From: Brachyspira intermedia PWS/A
GTDB lineage: Bacteria > Spirochaetota > Brachyspiria > Brachyspirales > Brachyspiraceae
NCBI RefSeq assembly: GCF_000223215.1
Contig: NC_017243.1
Span: 2,976,001-3,040,000, forward strand
DNA length: 64,000 nt
Reading direction: 5' to 3'
Shown here in pieces: positions 1-7,238 of this stretch; the stretch's first letter is position 1, and each line of letters opens with the position of its first letter. Below the pieces are notes generated by a model. That model had not been told where the DNA came from and ran no database searches. It worked only from the letters and a program-made list of their open reading frames with translations. The translations under genes and the position numbers were made by a program.

Positions 1-569
1 ATATAAAAGAAATAGAAGAGTTCCTAAAACATTATGAAGGAATATATGTTATAGATGAATCATATATAAACTTTGCAGGAGAAAGTGCTATAAAATTAAT
101 TAATGAATATAAAAATTTAATTATAATAAGATCCATTGCACATTCTCATTCTTTATCTGGACTTAATATTAACTTTATAATATCCAATTCAGAAAATATA
201 GAAAACATGTCAAAATTAAGACAGAAATACGGAATAAATAAAATATCCGAAACTATAACTCTTGCTGCTTTGAGAGATGAAAAAACTTCGTATAATAATA
301 TATTCGATATAGTTTTAGAGAGAGAAAGATTGGATACTTTACTAAGCAAAGAAGGTTTTATAGTAGTGCCTTCAAGAGCGAATTTCCTTTTAATAAAACA
401 TGTAAATAAAACATCTGATTATATATACGAAGAACTTATAAAAAGAAATATATTCGTAAAAAAATATGATAAAGAAAACATACTAGCTAATTTTCTAAGG
501 GTTACAGTATCAACTCATAAAATAAATAACATGTTTTTGAATGAGCTAAAAGACATCATATATACCTAA
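1..569 (+). CDS. HisC-like aminotransferase, 5' end cut by window, catalytic lysine absent
   Basis: The open frame runs from the window edge (reading from base 3) to a TAA at 567-569 and encodes the C-terminal part of a fold-type I PLP aminotransferase resembling histidinol-phosphate aminotransferase. The cofactor Asp (codon 54-56, motif YVIDESYINFAG) and the distal Arg in FLRVTVST are present. Where the family has the Schiff-base lysine in an S-K-S-x-x-L-A-G-L-R motif, this protein reads RSIAHSHSLSGLNINF, so the lysine is His (141-143) and the substrate Arg is Asn (165-167). It probably cannot do normal transamination; it may be a decaying paralogue or a PLP-binding protein with another role. 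The last codons and stop lie within the end of a repeat element. Confidence 0.75.
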   Translation, partial: IKEIEEFLKHYEGIYVIDESYINFAGESAIKLINEYKNLIIIRSIAHSHSLSGLNINFIISNSENIENMSKLRQKYGINKISETITLAALRDEKTSYNNIFDIVLERERLDTLLSKEGFIVVPSRANFLLIKHVNKTSDYIYEELIKRNIFVKKYDKENILANFLRVTVSTHKINNMFLNELKDIIYT

Positions 570-960
570 ATAACTATATTTTGTAAAAAATTATTTTATT
601 ATTTGTGGGGACTACCCCCTACCCCCTTAGTTCTTTTATTGGTATAAGGCGAAGCCCGCTTGCGGCGAGAACCATACGAAGTACGCCTACGGCGAAGAAC
701 TGCATTTTTAGTATAAATTTGGGGAATATTCTACATTTAATAAATATTTTTTAAATATAAAGTTCTAACAATTGCGTTCTCTAGAATCGTACATGGCGTA
801 GGCTTTTAACTGGGGAAGTGAGTATTTAAAGTTTTAAATATAATTGTGTAATGAGAAGTAATCAGCCGCACGTATAAAGGACATTCGTTAAGAATAAGCA
901 ATACCGTGCGGGTTGCCACTACGGCTAGTAGTTGACAAACTTAAAAATTTTTAATATATA
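559..960 (+). mobile_element. MITE-like element, copy 1 (end type Y left, type X right)
   Basis: This gene-free stretch of about 400 bp is bounded by two ends shared with other copies. The left end (type Y) begins TATATACCTAAATAAC and runs to a TTTTGTAA; the right end (type X) is TTGACA at 932-937, 17 bp, TATATA at 955-960. The interior holds GC-rich blocks with the recurring words GTACGCCTACGGCG and GAAGCCCGC. The right end would fire a transcript antisense to the dehydrogenase gene at 968-1924. Confidence 0.7.
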
Positions 961-967
961 ATAAATA

Positions 968-1924
968 TTATTTAGTTAAAACATTTATAGGATTTCCTTC
1001 CAAAAATGCTTTTATATTCTCATAAACTTTATGCATGAGTCTAGTTCTAGCCTCTAAAGTATTGCCTGCAAAATGCGGAGTTATATAACAATTCTTAGCA
1101 GTAAGCAAAGGATTATCTTCTGTAGGAGGCTCTTTTGAAAGCACATCTAAAGCGGCACCAGCTATAATATCATTATTCAAAGCATAAGCCAAATCTTTTT
1201 CAACTATCACTCCGCCCCTTGAAGTATTGATTAAAAATGCTGTTTTTTTCATCTTTGAAAGCAAATCTATATTAACAATATTTTCTGTTTCTTTATTTAA
1301 AGGTGCATTAAGAGATAAAAAATCGGCTCTCTCAAAAAGTTCATCTATACTAGAAGCATTTTCAACATTCTCTTTTTTACTTATTGAATAAACTAAAACT
1401 TTCATTCCCATTGCCTTAGCCATTTTTGCAACTTCTTTTCCTATATCTCCAAATCCAAATATACCCATAGTTTTATTTTCTATCTCCATTAAAGGATAAG
1501 AACTAAAAGAATAATCTTTGCATTTTATCCAATCGCCATTATGAACCTGATTATTATGTTCAACTATCCTAAAAGAAAGAGATAATACAAAAGCCATCAC
1601 AAGCTGAGCCACAGACTGCGGGCCGTATCCTCTTACATTAGTAACAGTAATTCCTAATTCTTTAGCAGCTTCAATATCCACAACATTATATCCTGTAGCA
1701 AGCATTCCTATATATTTTAAATTTGGAAGCGACTGCATTAACTTTTTATCAATTACAACTTTACTGTTTAATATTCCCCAAGCATCTTTAGCTGCTTCAT
1801 ACACTTTATTATAATCAGTTCTATCATAAACAGTTAAATCAGATATGCTTTCTATTTCTGCCCAAGATATATCTCCCGGATTCAATATAAATCCGTCAAG
1901 CACTACTATTTTTGGTTTATTCAT
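968..1924 (-). CDS. D-isomer-specific 2-hydroxyacid dehydrogenase (glycerate/phosphoglycerate dehydrogenase family)
   Basis: The 318-residue protein has normal length for the NAD-dependent D-2-hydroxyacid dehydrogenase family, cytosolic enzymes that interconvert 2-oxoacids and D-2-hydroxyacids. The nucleotide motif GFGDIGKEVAKMAKAMGM is seen near residue 157, followed by the catalytic Arg in INTSRGGVI, the Glu in LSKEPP and the catalytic His in YITPHFAGNT. The substrate could be hydroxypyruvate, glyoxylate or another 2-oxoacid; the sequence does not decide. It is monocistronic, with ATG start and an AAGGAAC ribosome site. Its only clear promoter is the end of the neighbouring repeat element at 1956-1984. 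Confidence 0.85.
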   Translation of the reverse strand: MNKPKIVVLDGFILNPGDISWAEIESISDLTVYDRTDYNKVYEAAKDAWGILNSKVVIDKKLMQSLPNLKYIGMLATGYNVVDIEAAKELGITVTNVRGYGPQSVAQLVMAFVLSLSFRIVEHNNQVHNGDWIKCKDYSFSSYPLMEIENKTMGIFGFGDIGKEVAKMAKAMGMKVLVYSISKKENVENASSIDELFERADFLSLNAPLNKETENIVNIDLLSKMKKTAFLINTSRGGVIVEKDLAYALNNDIIAGAALDVLSKEPPTEDNPLLTAKNCYITPHFAGNTLEARTRLMHKVYENIKAFLEGNPINVLTK

Positions 1925-1955
1925 ATTTAGTTCCTTTTATCATTTTTATGCATAA

Positions 1956-1984
1956 TATATACTAAAAATTTTTAAGTTTGTCAA
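1956..1984 (-). promoter_or_regulatory. Promoter inside repeat end, drives the 2-hydroxyacid dehydrogenase
   Basis: On the minus strand TTGACA (1984-1979), a 17-bp spacer and TATATA (1961-1956) make a near-consensus sigma-70 promoter. The predicted start lies near 1949, about 25 bases before the ATG at 1924. The whole promoter is the X-type end of the repeat element. Confidence 0.6.
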
Positions 1985-2225
1985 AATTTAGATTTTTAAT
2001 TTTATTGTTTGTGGTGGCTTTGCCCCCACCCCCCAGTTCTTTTTGTGACCAAAAGAACCAAAAAGACTGCATTTTTAACCCATATCTTAGGTGTTATCAT
2101 ACATTTAATATATATTCTTAAAATATTAAGGTAGTATGTGCGTTTTCGCGAAGCGTGCCTACGGCAGGCGTGCGGTGGGAAAAGAACAACAAAAAATTTA
2201 TAAACTTAAAAATTTTCAGTATATA
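1956..2225. mobile_element. MITE-like element, copy 2 (X-type ends on both sides)
   Basis: The left X end (1956-1984) and a diverged right X end (2198-2225, TTATAA for the -35) are in inverted orientation and flank GC-rich internal words including CGCGAAGCGTGCCTACGGCA. The right end overlaps the 3' end of the DUF2314 reading frame and supplies its stop codon. Confidence 0.65.
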
Positions 2226-2511
2226 TCAATAATATTTTCTATTTTAAAAATTATTTCGTCACCATATTTTATACTTTCAATATAGTAAGGTTTATTGTCT
2301 AATATACCAACAAAATTGTCTTTATTTATTTCTATGATTTTACCCACATTCTCTCAGAAATTGTTTCTGTGCTGCCATTATTCTCAACAAAAATTAATTT
2401 AACTAAATCATTAACTTTTAAAGAATCAATTTCTTCTTTGGAAGGTATTTCAAAAGTATCAGTATATTCCTTGTTCAATTCAAATGCATTTTCTAAATAA
2501 TATTCACTCAT
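2216..2511 (-). pseudogene. DUF2314-like small protein, single-base frameshift
   Basis: From ATG at 2511, preceded by an AGGTG ribosome site, the frame reads MSEYYLENAFELNKEYTDTF and so on to ERMWVKS and then TAG. Adding one A to the run of four A after the valine codon restores a continuous frame of 98 residues with IIEINKDNFVGILDNKPY and KYGDEIIFKIENI, ending at TGA 2218-2216. The motif set (VKLIF, MWVK, GILDN, GDE) resembles DUF2314-type domains; family assignment is from memory and moderate. Function unknown. The final codons lie within the X end of the adjacent repeat. Confidence 0.6.
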
Positions 2512-2651
2512 AATAATGCACCTATATATTGAAATATTATATATATTTTTTATGAATCGCTATTTATTAATTATAAGACTATTATAAAAAAATTGAAACT
2601 ATTTTAATATTACTTTTGATACTGAAAAATAAAAATTTTTAATTAAAAAAA

Positions 2652-2690
2652 TAAAAAAGACACAGGATATTTTTTATTTACCCTGTGTCC
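2652..2690 (-). terminator. Rho-independent terminator of hsp20 pair
   Basis: A perfect 8-bp stem GACACAGG/CCTGTGTC (2658-2665 and 2681-2688), read on the minus strand, is followed by a T-run. Confidence 0.8.
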
Positions 2691-2740
2691 TTATTATTAT
2701 GGATTATATCTTATGAATTGAATTTACATATAGGCTTTAA

Positions 2741-3187
2741 TTATTCTCCTTTGATTTCTATCTTCTTCTCATATTTAAGCTCTTCTTTCTTTGGAAGTGT
2801 TACCATAAGTACGCCGTTATTCAAATTGGCAGCTATATTTTCAACATCAATTCCTTTTGTGCTGATATTAAAGCTTTGCTCATAACTTGAAATAACTTCC
2901 TCTCTTGACTCTCCATTTTCTGATTTGAAAGTTTTTTTCCTTTTAGCAGATATGGAAAGTATATTCTCTTTTATTCCTATTTCCAAATCCTCTTTTTTTA
3001 CGCCCGGCATATCCATTTCTATAATGTAATTTTTATCATCTTCCTCTATTCTGTAATTTGATACTCTATTATGATAATCATTATAAGCATTGTAGCCATT
3101 ATAATGACCGCAATTTCCTGTTGAATTACATCTATTAGCATTTGAAAAAATTGAATGTAAAGTTGGTACAAATATTCTTCTTGACAT
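2741..3187 (-). CDS. Small heat shock protein, Hsp20/alpha-crystallin family
   Basis: This 148-residue cytosolic holdase has an N-terminal arm of about 50 residues rich in Asn and Tyr (NGYNAYNDYHNRV), then the alpha-crystallin domain with MDMPGVKKEDLEIGI, the conserved NNGVLMVTLPKKE and a charged tail. It binds unfolding proteins in an ATP-independent way and passes them to other chaperones. It lies 100 bases downstream of a second hsp20 on the same strand; the crystallin domains are very similar, so the pair looks like a tandem duplication with diverged N-terminal arms. A strong terminator follows. Confidence 0.92.
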   Translation of the reverse strand: MSRRIFVPTLHSIFSNANRCNSTGNCGHYNGYNAYNDYHNRVSNYRIEEDDKNYIIEMDMPGVKKEDLEIGIKENILSISAKRKKTFKSENGESREEVISSYEQSFNISTKGIDVENIAANLNNGVLMVTLPKKEELKYEKKIEIKGE

Positions 3188-3287
3188 ATTAAAACTCCTT
3201 AATTTATATTAACTTATCTCTTTTTTTAATTTTTAAAAATTTTCCATAAACCTCTATATTTTATAGCCTTCATTTAATTAATAATAA

Positions 3288-3743
3288 TTAACCTATATTG
3301 ATTTTCTTCTCATATTTTACTTCCTCTTTTTTAGGAAGAACTATTTTTAAAACACCGTCTGTCAAATTAGCTTCAATGTTCTCAACATCTATTCCTTTTG
3401 TGCTGATATTAAAGCTTTGTTCATATTTAGAAACAACCACTTCATTATCATTTTCTTTGTTCTCGCTATTTTCTGCTGAAGACTCAATAAGTTTTTGTTT
3501 ATTAACTCTCTTTCTTTCAGCATATATAGAAAGTACATTTTCTTTTATACCTATTTCTAAATCTTCTTTTCTTACACCCGGCATATCCATTTCTATAGTG
3601 TAACTTTTATCATCTTCTTCTATATTGTAATGAGATAATTTTCTAACCTCATCATTGTTATATAAACTGCCGAATGCCTCGTCAAAACTTCTAAAATCAT
3701 CTAACATAGAATGTAAAGCTGGAAAAAATAATCTTTTAGTCAT
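3288..3743 (-). CDS. Small heat shock protein, Hsp20/alpha-crystallin family (paralogue)
   Basis: The 151-residue protein has the same plan as its downstream neighbour: a short N-terminal arm, MDMPGVRKEDLEIGIKENVL and the terminal TDGVLKIVLPKKE motif. It differs by a Glu/Asn/Lys-rich insertion (about residues 93-112) inside the crystallin domain before VVSKYEQSF, a segment the paralogue lacks. It is the first gene of the pair, with AAAGGAG as ribosome site. The roughly 90-base leader upstream contains nested inverted repeats, so post-transcriptional heat control is possible but unproven; no CIRCE element is visible. Confidence 0.92.
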   Translation of the reverse strand: MTKRLFFPALHSMLDDFRSFDEAFGSLYNNDEVRKLSHYNIEEDDKSYTIEMDMPGVRKEDLEIGIKENVLSIYAERKRVNKQKLIESSAENSENKENDNEVVVSKYEQSFNISTKGIDVENIEANLTDGVLKIVLPKKEEVKYEKKINIG

Positions 3744-4047
3744 AATTAAACTCCTTTTTATGTAAACTTTTATATTTCTAAATCTAATCAGCGATTAACT
3801 ATCATTTGTTTTAACTCTTACCGAGTCATCATCGCTTACACTATTATATATGCAAGAAATATACCAATTATTTTTAAAGTATTGTATATTTATAAAACAC
3901 TATTAATGGTTGAGACAGTATATATGGTATATAAATTATAAAAGATGTACAATATTAATACATTGAATTTTTATAGTATGTATATCAATTATACGATATA
4001 AGGCCTAATCAAAAATAGATGTTCATACTCTATACAATTTAAATAAA
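3744..4047. other. Intergenic region between hsp20 and birA, with leader hairpin
   Basis: No gene is seen. On the minus strand a possible hsp20 leader includes AGCGAT (3836-3831) pairing with ATCGCT (3795-3790) and, nested inside, ACTC (3826-3823) pairing with GAGT (3817-3814). A TATAAT lies just upstream of the outer arm. The rest is A+T-rich without recognisable signals. Confidence 0.35.
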
Positions 4048-4102
4048 AATTGTAAACTCAAATAGTTTTTAAAGTTGACAATTATGATTGTTATGTTATT
4101 AT
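4048..4102 (+). promoter_or_regulatory. BirA-type biotin operator overlapping the birA promoter
   Basis: AATTGTAAACT (4048-4058) and AGTTGACAATT (4073-4083) are inverted half-sites matching at 10 of 11 positions, separated by 14 bp. This agrees with the known bacterial BirA box, TTGTAAACC with a 14-16 bp spacer and its complement. The right half-site contains the -35 box TTGACA (4075-4080); the -10 is TATTAT (4097-4102) after 16 bp. Bound holo-BirA would block RNA polymerase, giving biotin-dependent autorepression of birA-bioB-bioD. Confidence 0.75.
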
Positions 4103-4110
4103 TCTCAATT

Positions 4111-5094
4111 ATGGGAAAAAATTTAAAAGAAAATATAATATCAATACTAGAATCAAATAAGGGATTATTCATATCAGGCGAAAAACTAGCAAATGATTTG
4201 AATGTAAGTAGGGCTGCCGTTTGGAAAGTTATAAAATCTTTGAAAAATGAAGGTTATGATATTCTTTCTGTATCAAATAAAGGCTATGCTCTATCAAAAG
4301 AAACAGATATATTATCATCAAAAATAATAAAAGATAATATGCCTAAATATAGAGATAACTTCAACTTTGTAATATATAAAACTGTAGAATCTACAAATAT
4401 TGTAGCAAGAGGCATGGCAATGAACGGAGCTGACAGCGGAACCGTAGTAATTGCAGAAGAACAAACAAGCGGATACGGAAGAAATGGAAAATCTTTCTTC
4501 TCGCCTTATGGTACAGGAATATATATGAGCATTATACTCAATCTAAAAAAAGAGAAAAAGATTTTTAATAGTTCTTTTATCACTACTGCTGCCGCTATGG
4601 CTGTGTCAAAATCTATAGAAGAAATTTCAAATGAAAATACCCAGATTAAATGGGTTAATGATGTATTTATAAATGGTAAAAAAGTATGCGGAATACTCAC
4701 TGAAGGGGCTTTCAGTTTTGAAGATGGTAAATTAGATTATGCTGTTATAGGAATAGGTATAAATGTTAATTTCCCTAAGAATGGTTTTCCTGAAGAAATT
4801 AATAATATAGCTGTTTCAATAAATAAAATGCAAAATAACAAAGATATAAGAAATATTTTAATAGCTAAGATATTAGAAAGAATGTATGAATACTATTTTA
4901 ATAATGTGGCATTCTATGATGAATACAAAAAACGTTCTTTTTTAATAGGAAAAAAAGTTTCGCTTAATATAGACAATGAAGAGCATATAGTAAAAGTATT
5001 GGATATAGATAAAACTTTTGCTCTCGTAGCGGAATTTCAAGACGGTAAAATTGATAGAATAGTTTCAGGAAGTGTAAATCATAGAGTATCATAA
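4111..5094 (+). CDS. birA: Bifunctional biotin-[acetyl-CoA-carboxylase] ligase / biotin operon repressor
   Basis: The 327-residue protein joins an N-terminal winged helix (LANDLNVSRAAVWKVIKSL) to the biotin-protein ligase domain with SGYGRNGKSFFSP, IKWVNDVFINGKKVCGIL and GIGINVNFP, plus the C-terminal SH3-like domain. It makes biotinyl-AMP, biotinylates carrier lysines (for example the mmdC product in this window) and represses biotin genes. I take ATG 4111 because the frame-extending TTG at 4075 is the -35 box itself. The -10 box ends at 4102, so the transcript should start only one or two bases before this ATG and no Shine-Dalgarno is present: it may be leaderless. First gene of the biotin cluster. 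Confidence 0.9.
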   Translation: MGKNLKENIISILESNKGLFISGEKLANDLNVSRAAVWKVIKSLKNEGYDILSVSNKGYALSKETDILSSKIIKDNMPKYRDNFNFVIYKTVESTNIVARGMAMNGADSGTVVIAEEQTSGYGRNGKSFFSPYGTGIYMSIILNLKKEKKIFNSSFITTAAAMAVSKSIEEISNENTQIKWVNDVFINGKKVCGILTEGAFSFEDGKLDYAVIGIGINVNFPKNGFPEEINNIAVSINKMQNNKDIRNILIAKILERMYEYYFNNVAFYDEYKKRSFLIGKKVSLNIDNEEHIVKVLDIDKTFALVAEFQDGKIDRIVSGSVNHRVS

Positions 5095-5108
5095 ATAGGA
5101 GGTTATAA

Positions 5109-6109
5109 ATGAGTAACATAGATTTAATTATAAAAAAGAGATATCTTTAGAAGAATTAAAAGAGAAAATAATAAAAGGTTATGATATAACAAAAGAAGAG
5201 GCTATAAAATTAGTAGAAGCACCATTAGAAGATTTATGCTCTGTGGCTAATGGAATAAGAAAATATTTCTGCTCTAATATATTTGATATGTGTTCAATAA
5301 TCAATGCTAAAAGCGGAAAATGCTCAGAAAACTGTAAATTCTGTGCACAGTCATCTCATTATGATACAAAATGCGATGAGTACGATATTCTAGATAAAGA
5401 AAAAATATTAGAACAAGGAAAAAGCGATTTTAATAAAGGTGTCTTAAGATATTCTATAGTAACATCAGGAAGAGCTTTATACGGAAAAGAGATCGATGAA
5501 GTTTATGATGCTATAGAAACCATTAATAAAGAAACTGAAGGATATGTATGTGCTTCTTTAGGCTTGCTTGATGAGGAAGGATTCAGCAAAATGAAGAATG
5601 CAGGACTTAAAAGAGTTCATAATAATTTAGAAGCTTCAAGAAATTTCTTTCCTAAAGTATGCACTACTCATACTTATGATGATAAAATCAATGCTATAAA
5701 ATCAGCACAAAAAGCAGGAATGGTTGTATGCAGCGGTGGTATTATGGGAATGGGTGAAACTTGGGAAGACAGAATTGATATGGCAATAGAGCTTAGAGAA
5801 TTAGGAATAATGTCAATACCTGTTAATATGCTTAATCCTATAGCAAGCACTCCTTTTGAAAATATTAAACCTCTTACTGAAGATGATATGAAAAGAATTG
5901 TTGCTATATACAGATTCATTAACCCTAGAGCATTCATAAGACTTGCAGGCGGAAGAGGACTTATGAAAGATAAAGGAAGATCATGCTTTTTATCCGGAGC
6001 TAATGCCGCTATAACAGGCGATATGCTTACAACTGCAGGCATTTCAATAGAAACAGATAAAAAAATGGTTGAAGAATTAGGATATAAAATACAGTTAAAA
6101 GAAGACTAA
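5109..6109 (+). CDS. bioB: Biotin synthase, apparent frameshift at an A-run near the start
   Basis: This radical-SAM enzyme inserts sulfur into dethiobiotin. The radical-SAM motif is visible as SGKCSENCKFCAQSSHY, with later YNV-type residues RVHNNLEAS and the GGRG loop in RLAGGRGLMKDKGRSC. The natural start is ATG 5109, after an AGGAGG ribosome site, reading MSNIDLIIKK; the A-run at 5132-5137 has six A and the frame then stops at TAG 5148. Seven A would continue into EISLEELKEKIIKGYD and the intact remainder. A GTG at 5243 could start the remainder but has no ribosome site and would cut the N-terminal helix. Sequencing error, slippage or true mutation are all possible. It lies 14 bases after birA. 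Confidence 0.85.
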
Positions 6110-6143
6110 TTTATAATAAAGATTAATTTATTAGGAAATATTT

Positions 6144-6791
6144 ATGGCTAAAGCTATTTTTATAACAGCAACAGGTACTGATATAGGTAAAACTTATGTA
6201 TCAGGCTTAATTGCAAAACATATGAAAGATAAAGGATTGAATATCGGATACTATAAAGCAGCATTAAGCGGAAGTCTTGATATAACAGACAGCGATGCTT
6301 GGTATGTAAAACAGCAGGCCGATTTATTAGATTCTTATGATGAAATGGTGTCATACACTTATAAGCATGCCTATTCCCCTCATTTGGCAGCACAAATTGA
6401 GGGGAATCCTCCGGATATAAAGGTTATAAAAAATGCTTATAAAAATATAGATAACAGGCATGATTATATGATAGTAGAAGGAAGCGGCGGTATAATATGC
6501 CCTATTCGCTATGATAATAATCAAAAAATATTTTTAGAAGATATCATAAAAGAATTAAATATACCTTCTCTTATAATAGCGGATGCAGGACTTGGAACAA
6601 TAAATTCTACAGTTTTAACTATAGAATATATGAGAAGTAAAAATCTAAAAGTTAATGGTGTGATATTAAATAGATTTGAAATTGCAAATGAAATGCATGA
6701 TGATAATAGAAAAATGATAGAGGAGATGACAGGAGTAAAAATTATAGGCGTTGTTATAGACGGTATTTTAAAACTAGATGAAAAAATATAG
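6144..6791 (+). CDS. bioD: ATP-dependent dethiobiotin synthetase
   Basis: The 215-residue protein matches the family length and carries the P-loop TATGTDIGKT at residues 8-17, the DITDSDAW and YKAALSG segment for substrate and ATP binding, and VEGSGGIICPI (residues 112-122). It closes the ureido ring of 7,8-diaminopelargonate with CO2 and ATP in the cytosol. It follows bioB by 34 bases and so lies under the BirA-controlled promoter. A repeat element separates it from bioA, the preceding pathway step. No bioF or bioC is in the window. Confidence 0.92.
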   Translation: MAKAIFITATGTDIGKTYVSGLIAKHMKDKGLNIGYYKAALSGSLDITDSDAWYVKQQADLLDSYDEMVSYTYKHAYSPHLAAQIEGNPPDIKVIKNAYKNIDNRHDYMIVEGSGGIICPIRYDNNQKIFLEDIIKELNIPSLIIADAGLGTINSTVLTIEYMRSKNLKVNGVILNRFEIANEMHDDNRKMIEEMTGVKIIGVVIDGILKLDEKI

Positions 6792-6826
6792 AAACTCTAT
6801 TTGAATAGAATAATATTTTTACTTAA

Positions 6827-7217
6827 TATATACATAAAAAAATATACTTTGTCAAAAACAATTTATACTTTTGTTGTTATTCTGGGGCTTTGCCCCCGCT
6901 GTGCGTGCCTACGGCAACCCCACTTCTTTTGCGACCGTAGGGAGTGCCTGTGGTATTGCCACATACGAAGTACGCCTACGGCGAGAATCAGGCACAGCCC
7001 GCCTCGCGAAGCGTGCCTACGGCAGGAGAAAGGCTATATTGTAGCTTAAATTTAATAGTTTATATACATGTAAAATGAAATTAGTATTATTAGTACTAAT
7101 TTTATACTTGCACTTTCGCGTAGCGTATCCGAGTTTATCGAGGATATAAGGTTCTTTGACGAAGTCGCTGGAAAATAACAACAAAAAAATTGACAAACTT
7201 ACAAATTTTTAGTATAT
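6827..7217 (+). mobile_element. MITE-like element, copy 3, inserted between bioD and bioA
   Basis: The left Y end (TATATACATAAA to TTTGTCAA, 6827-6855) and right X end (TTGACA 7190 to TATATG 7218) bound a roughly 390-bp gene-free stretch full of GC-rich inverted words such as GCGTGCCTACGGCA and GTACGCCTACGGCG. It contains TATCCGAGTTTATCGAGG, which recurs in inverted, slightly diverged form in the fragment near 42230. Short open frames inside are not genes. Confidence 0.75.
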
Positions 7218-7218
7218 G
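7190..7218 (+). promoter_or_regulatory. Repeat-borne promoter facing bioA
   Basis: TTGACA (7190-7195), a 17-bp spacer and TATATG (7213-7218) form a good sigma-70 promoter at the X end of the element, with a predicted start about 15 bases before the bioA ATG at 7239. It would give bioA transcription independent of the BirA operator upstream. Confidence 0.6.
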
Positions 7219-7238
7219 TACTTAATAAAGGACTAGTT

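Noticed and set aside
4075-4110. Upstream TTG start for birA
   Set aside because: The TTG is the -35 box of the promoter and part of the BirA operator; no ribosome site; ATG 4111 gives the normal N-terminus.
6801-7049. Open frame of 82 codons after bioD
   Set aside because: It lies inside a MITE-like element, has repeat-derived Cys/Arg-rich composition and no ribosome site.
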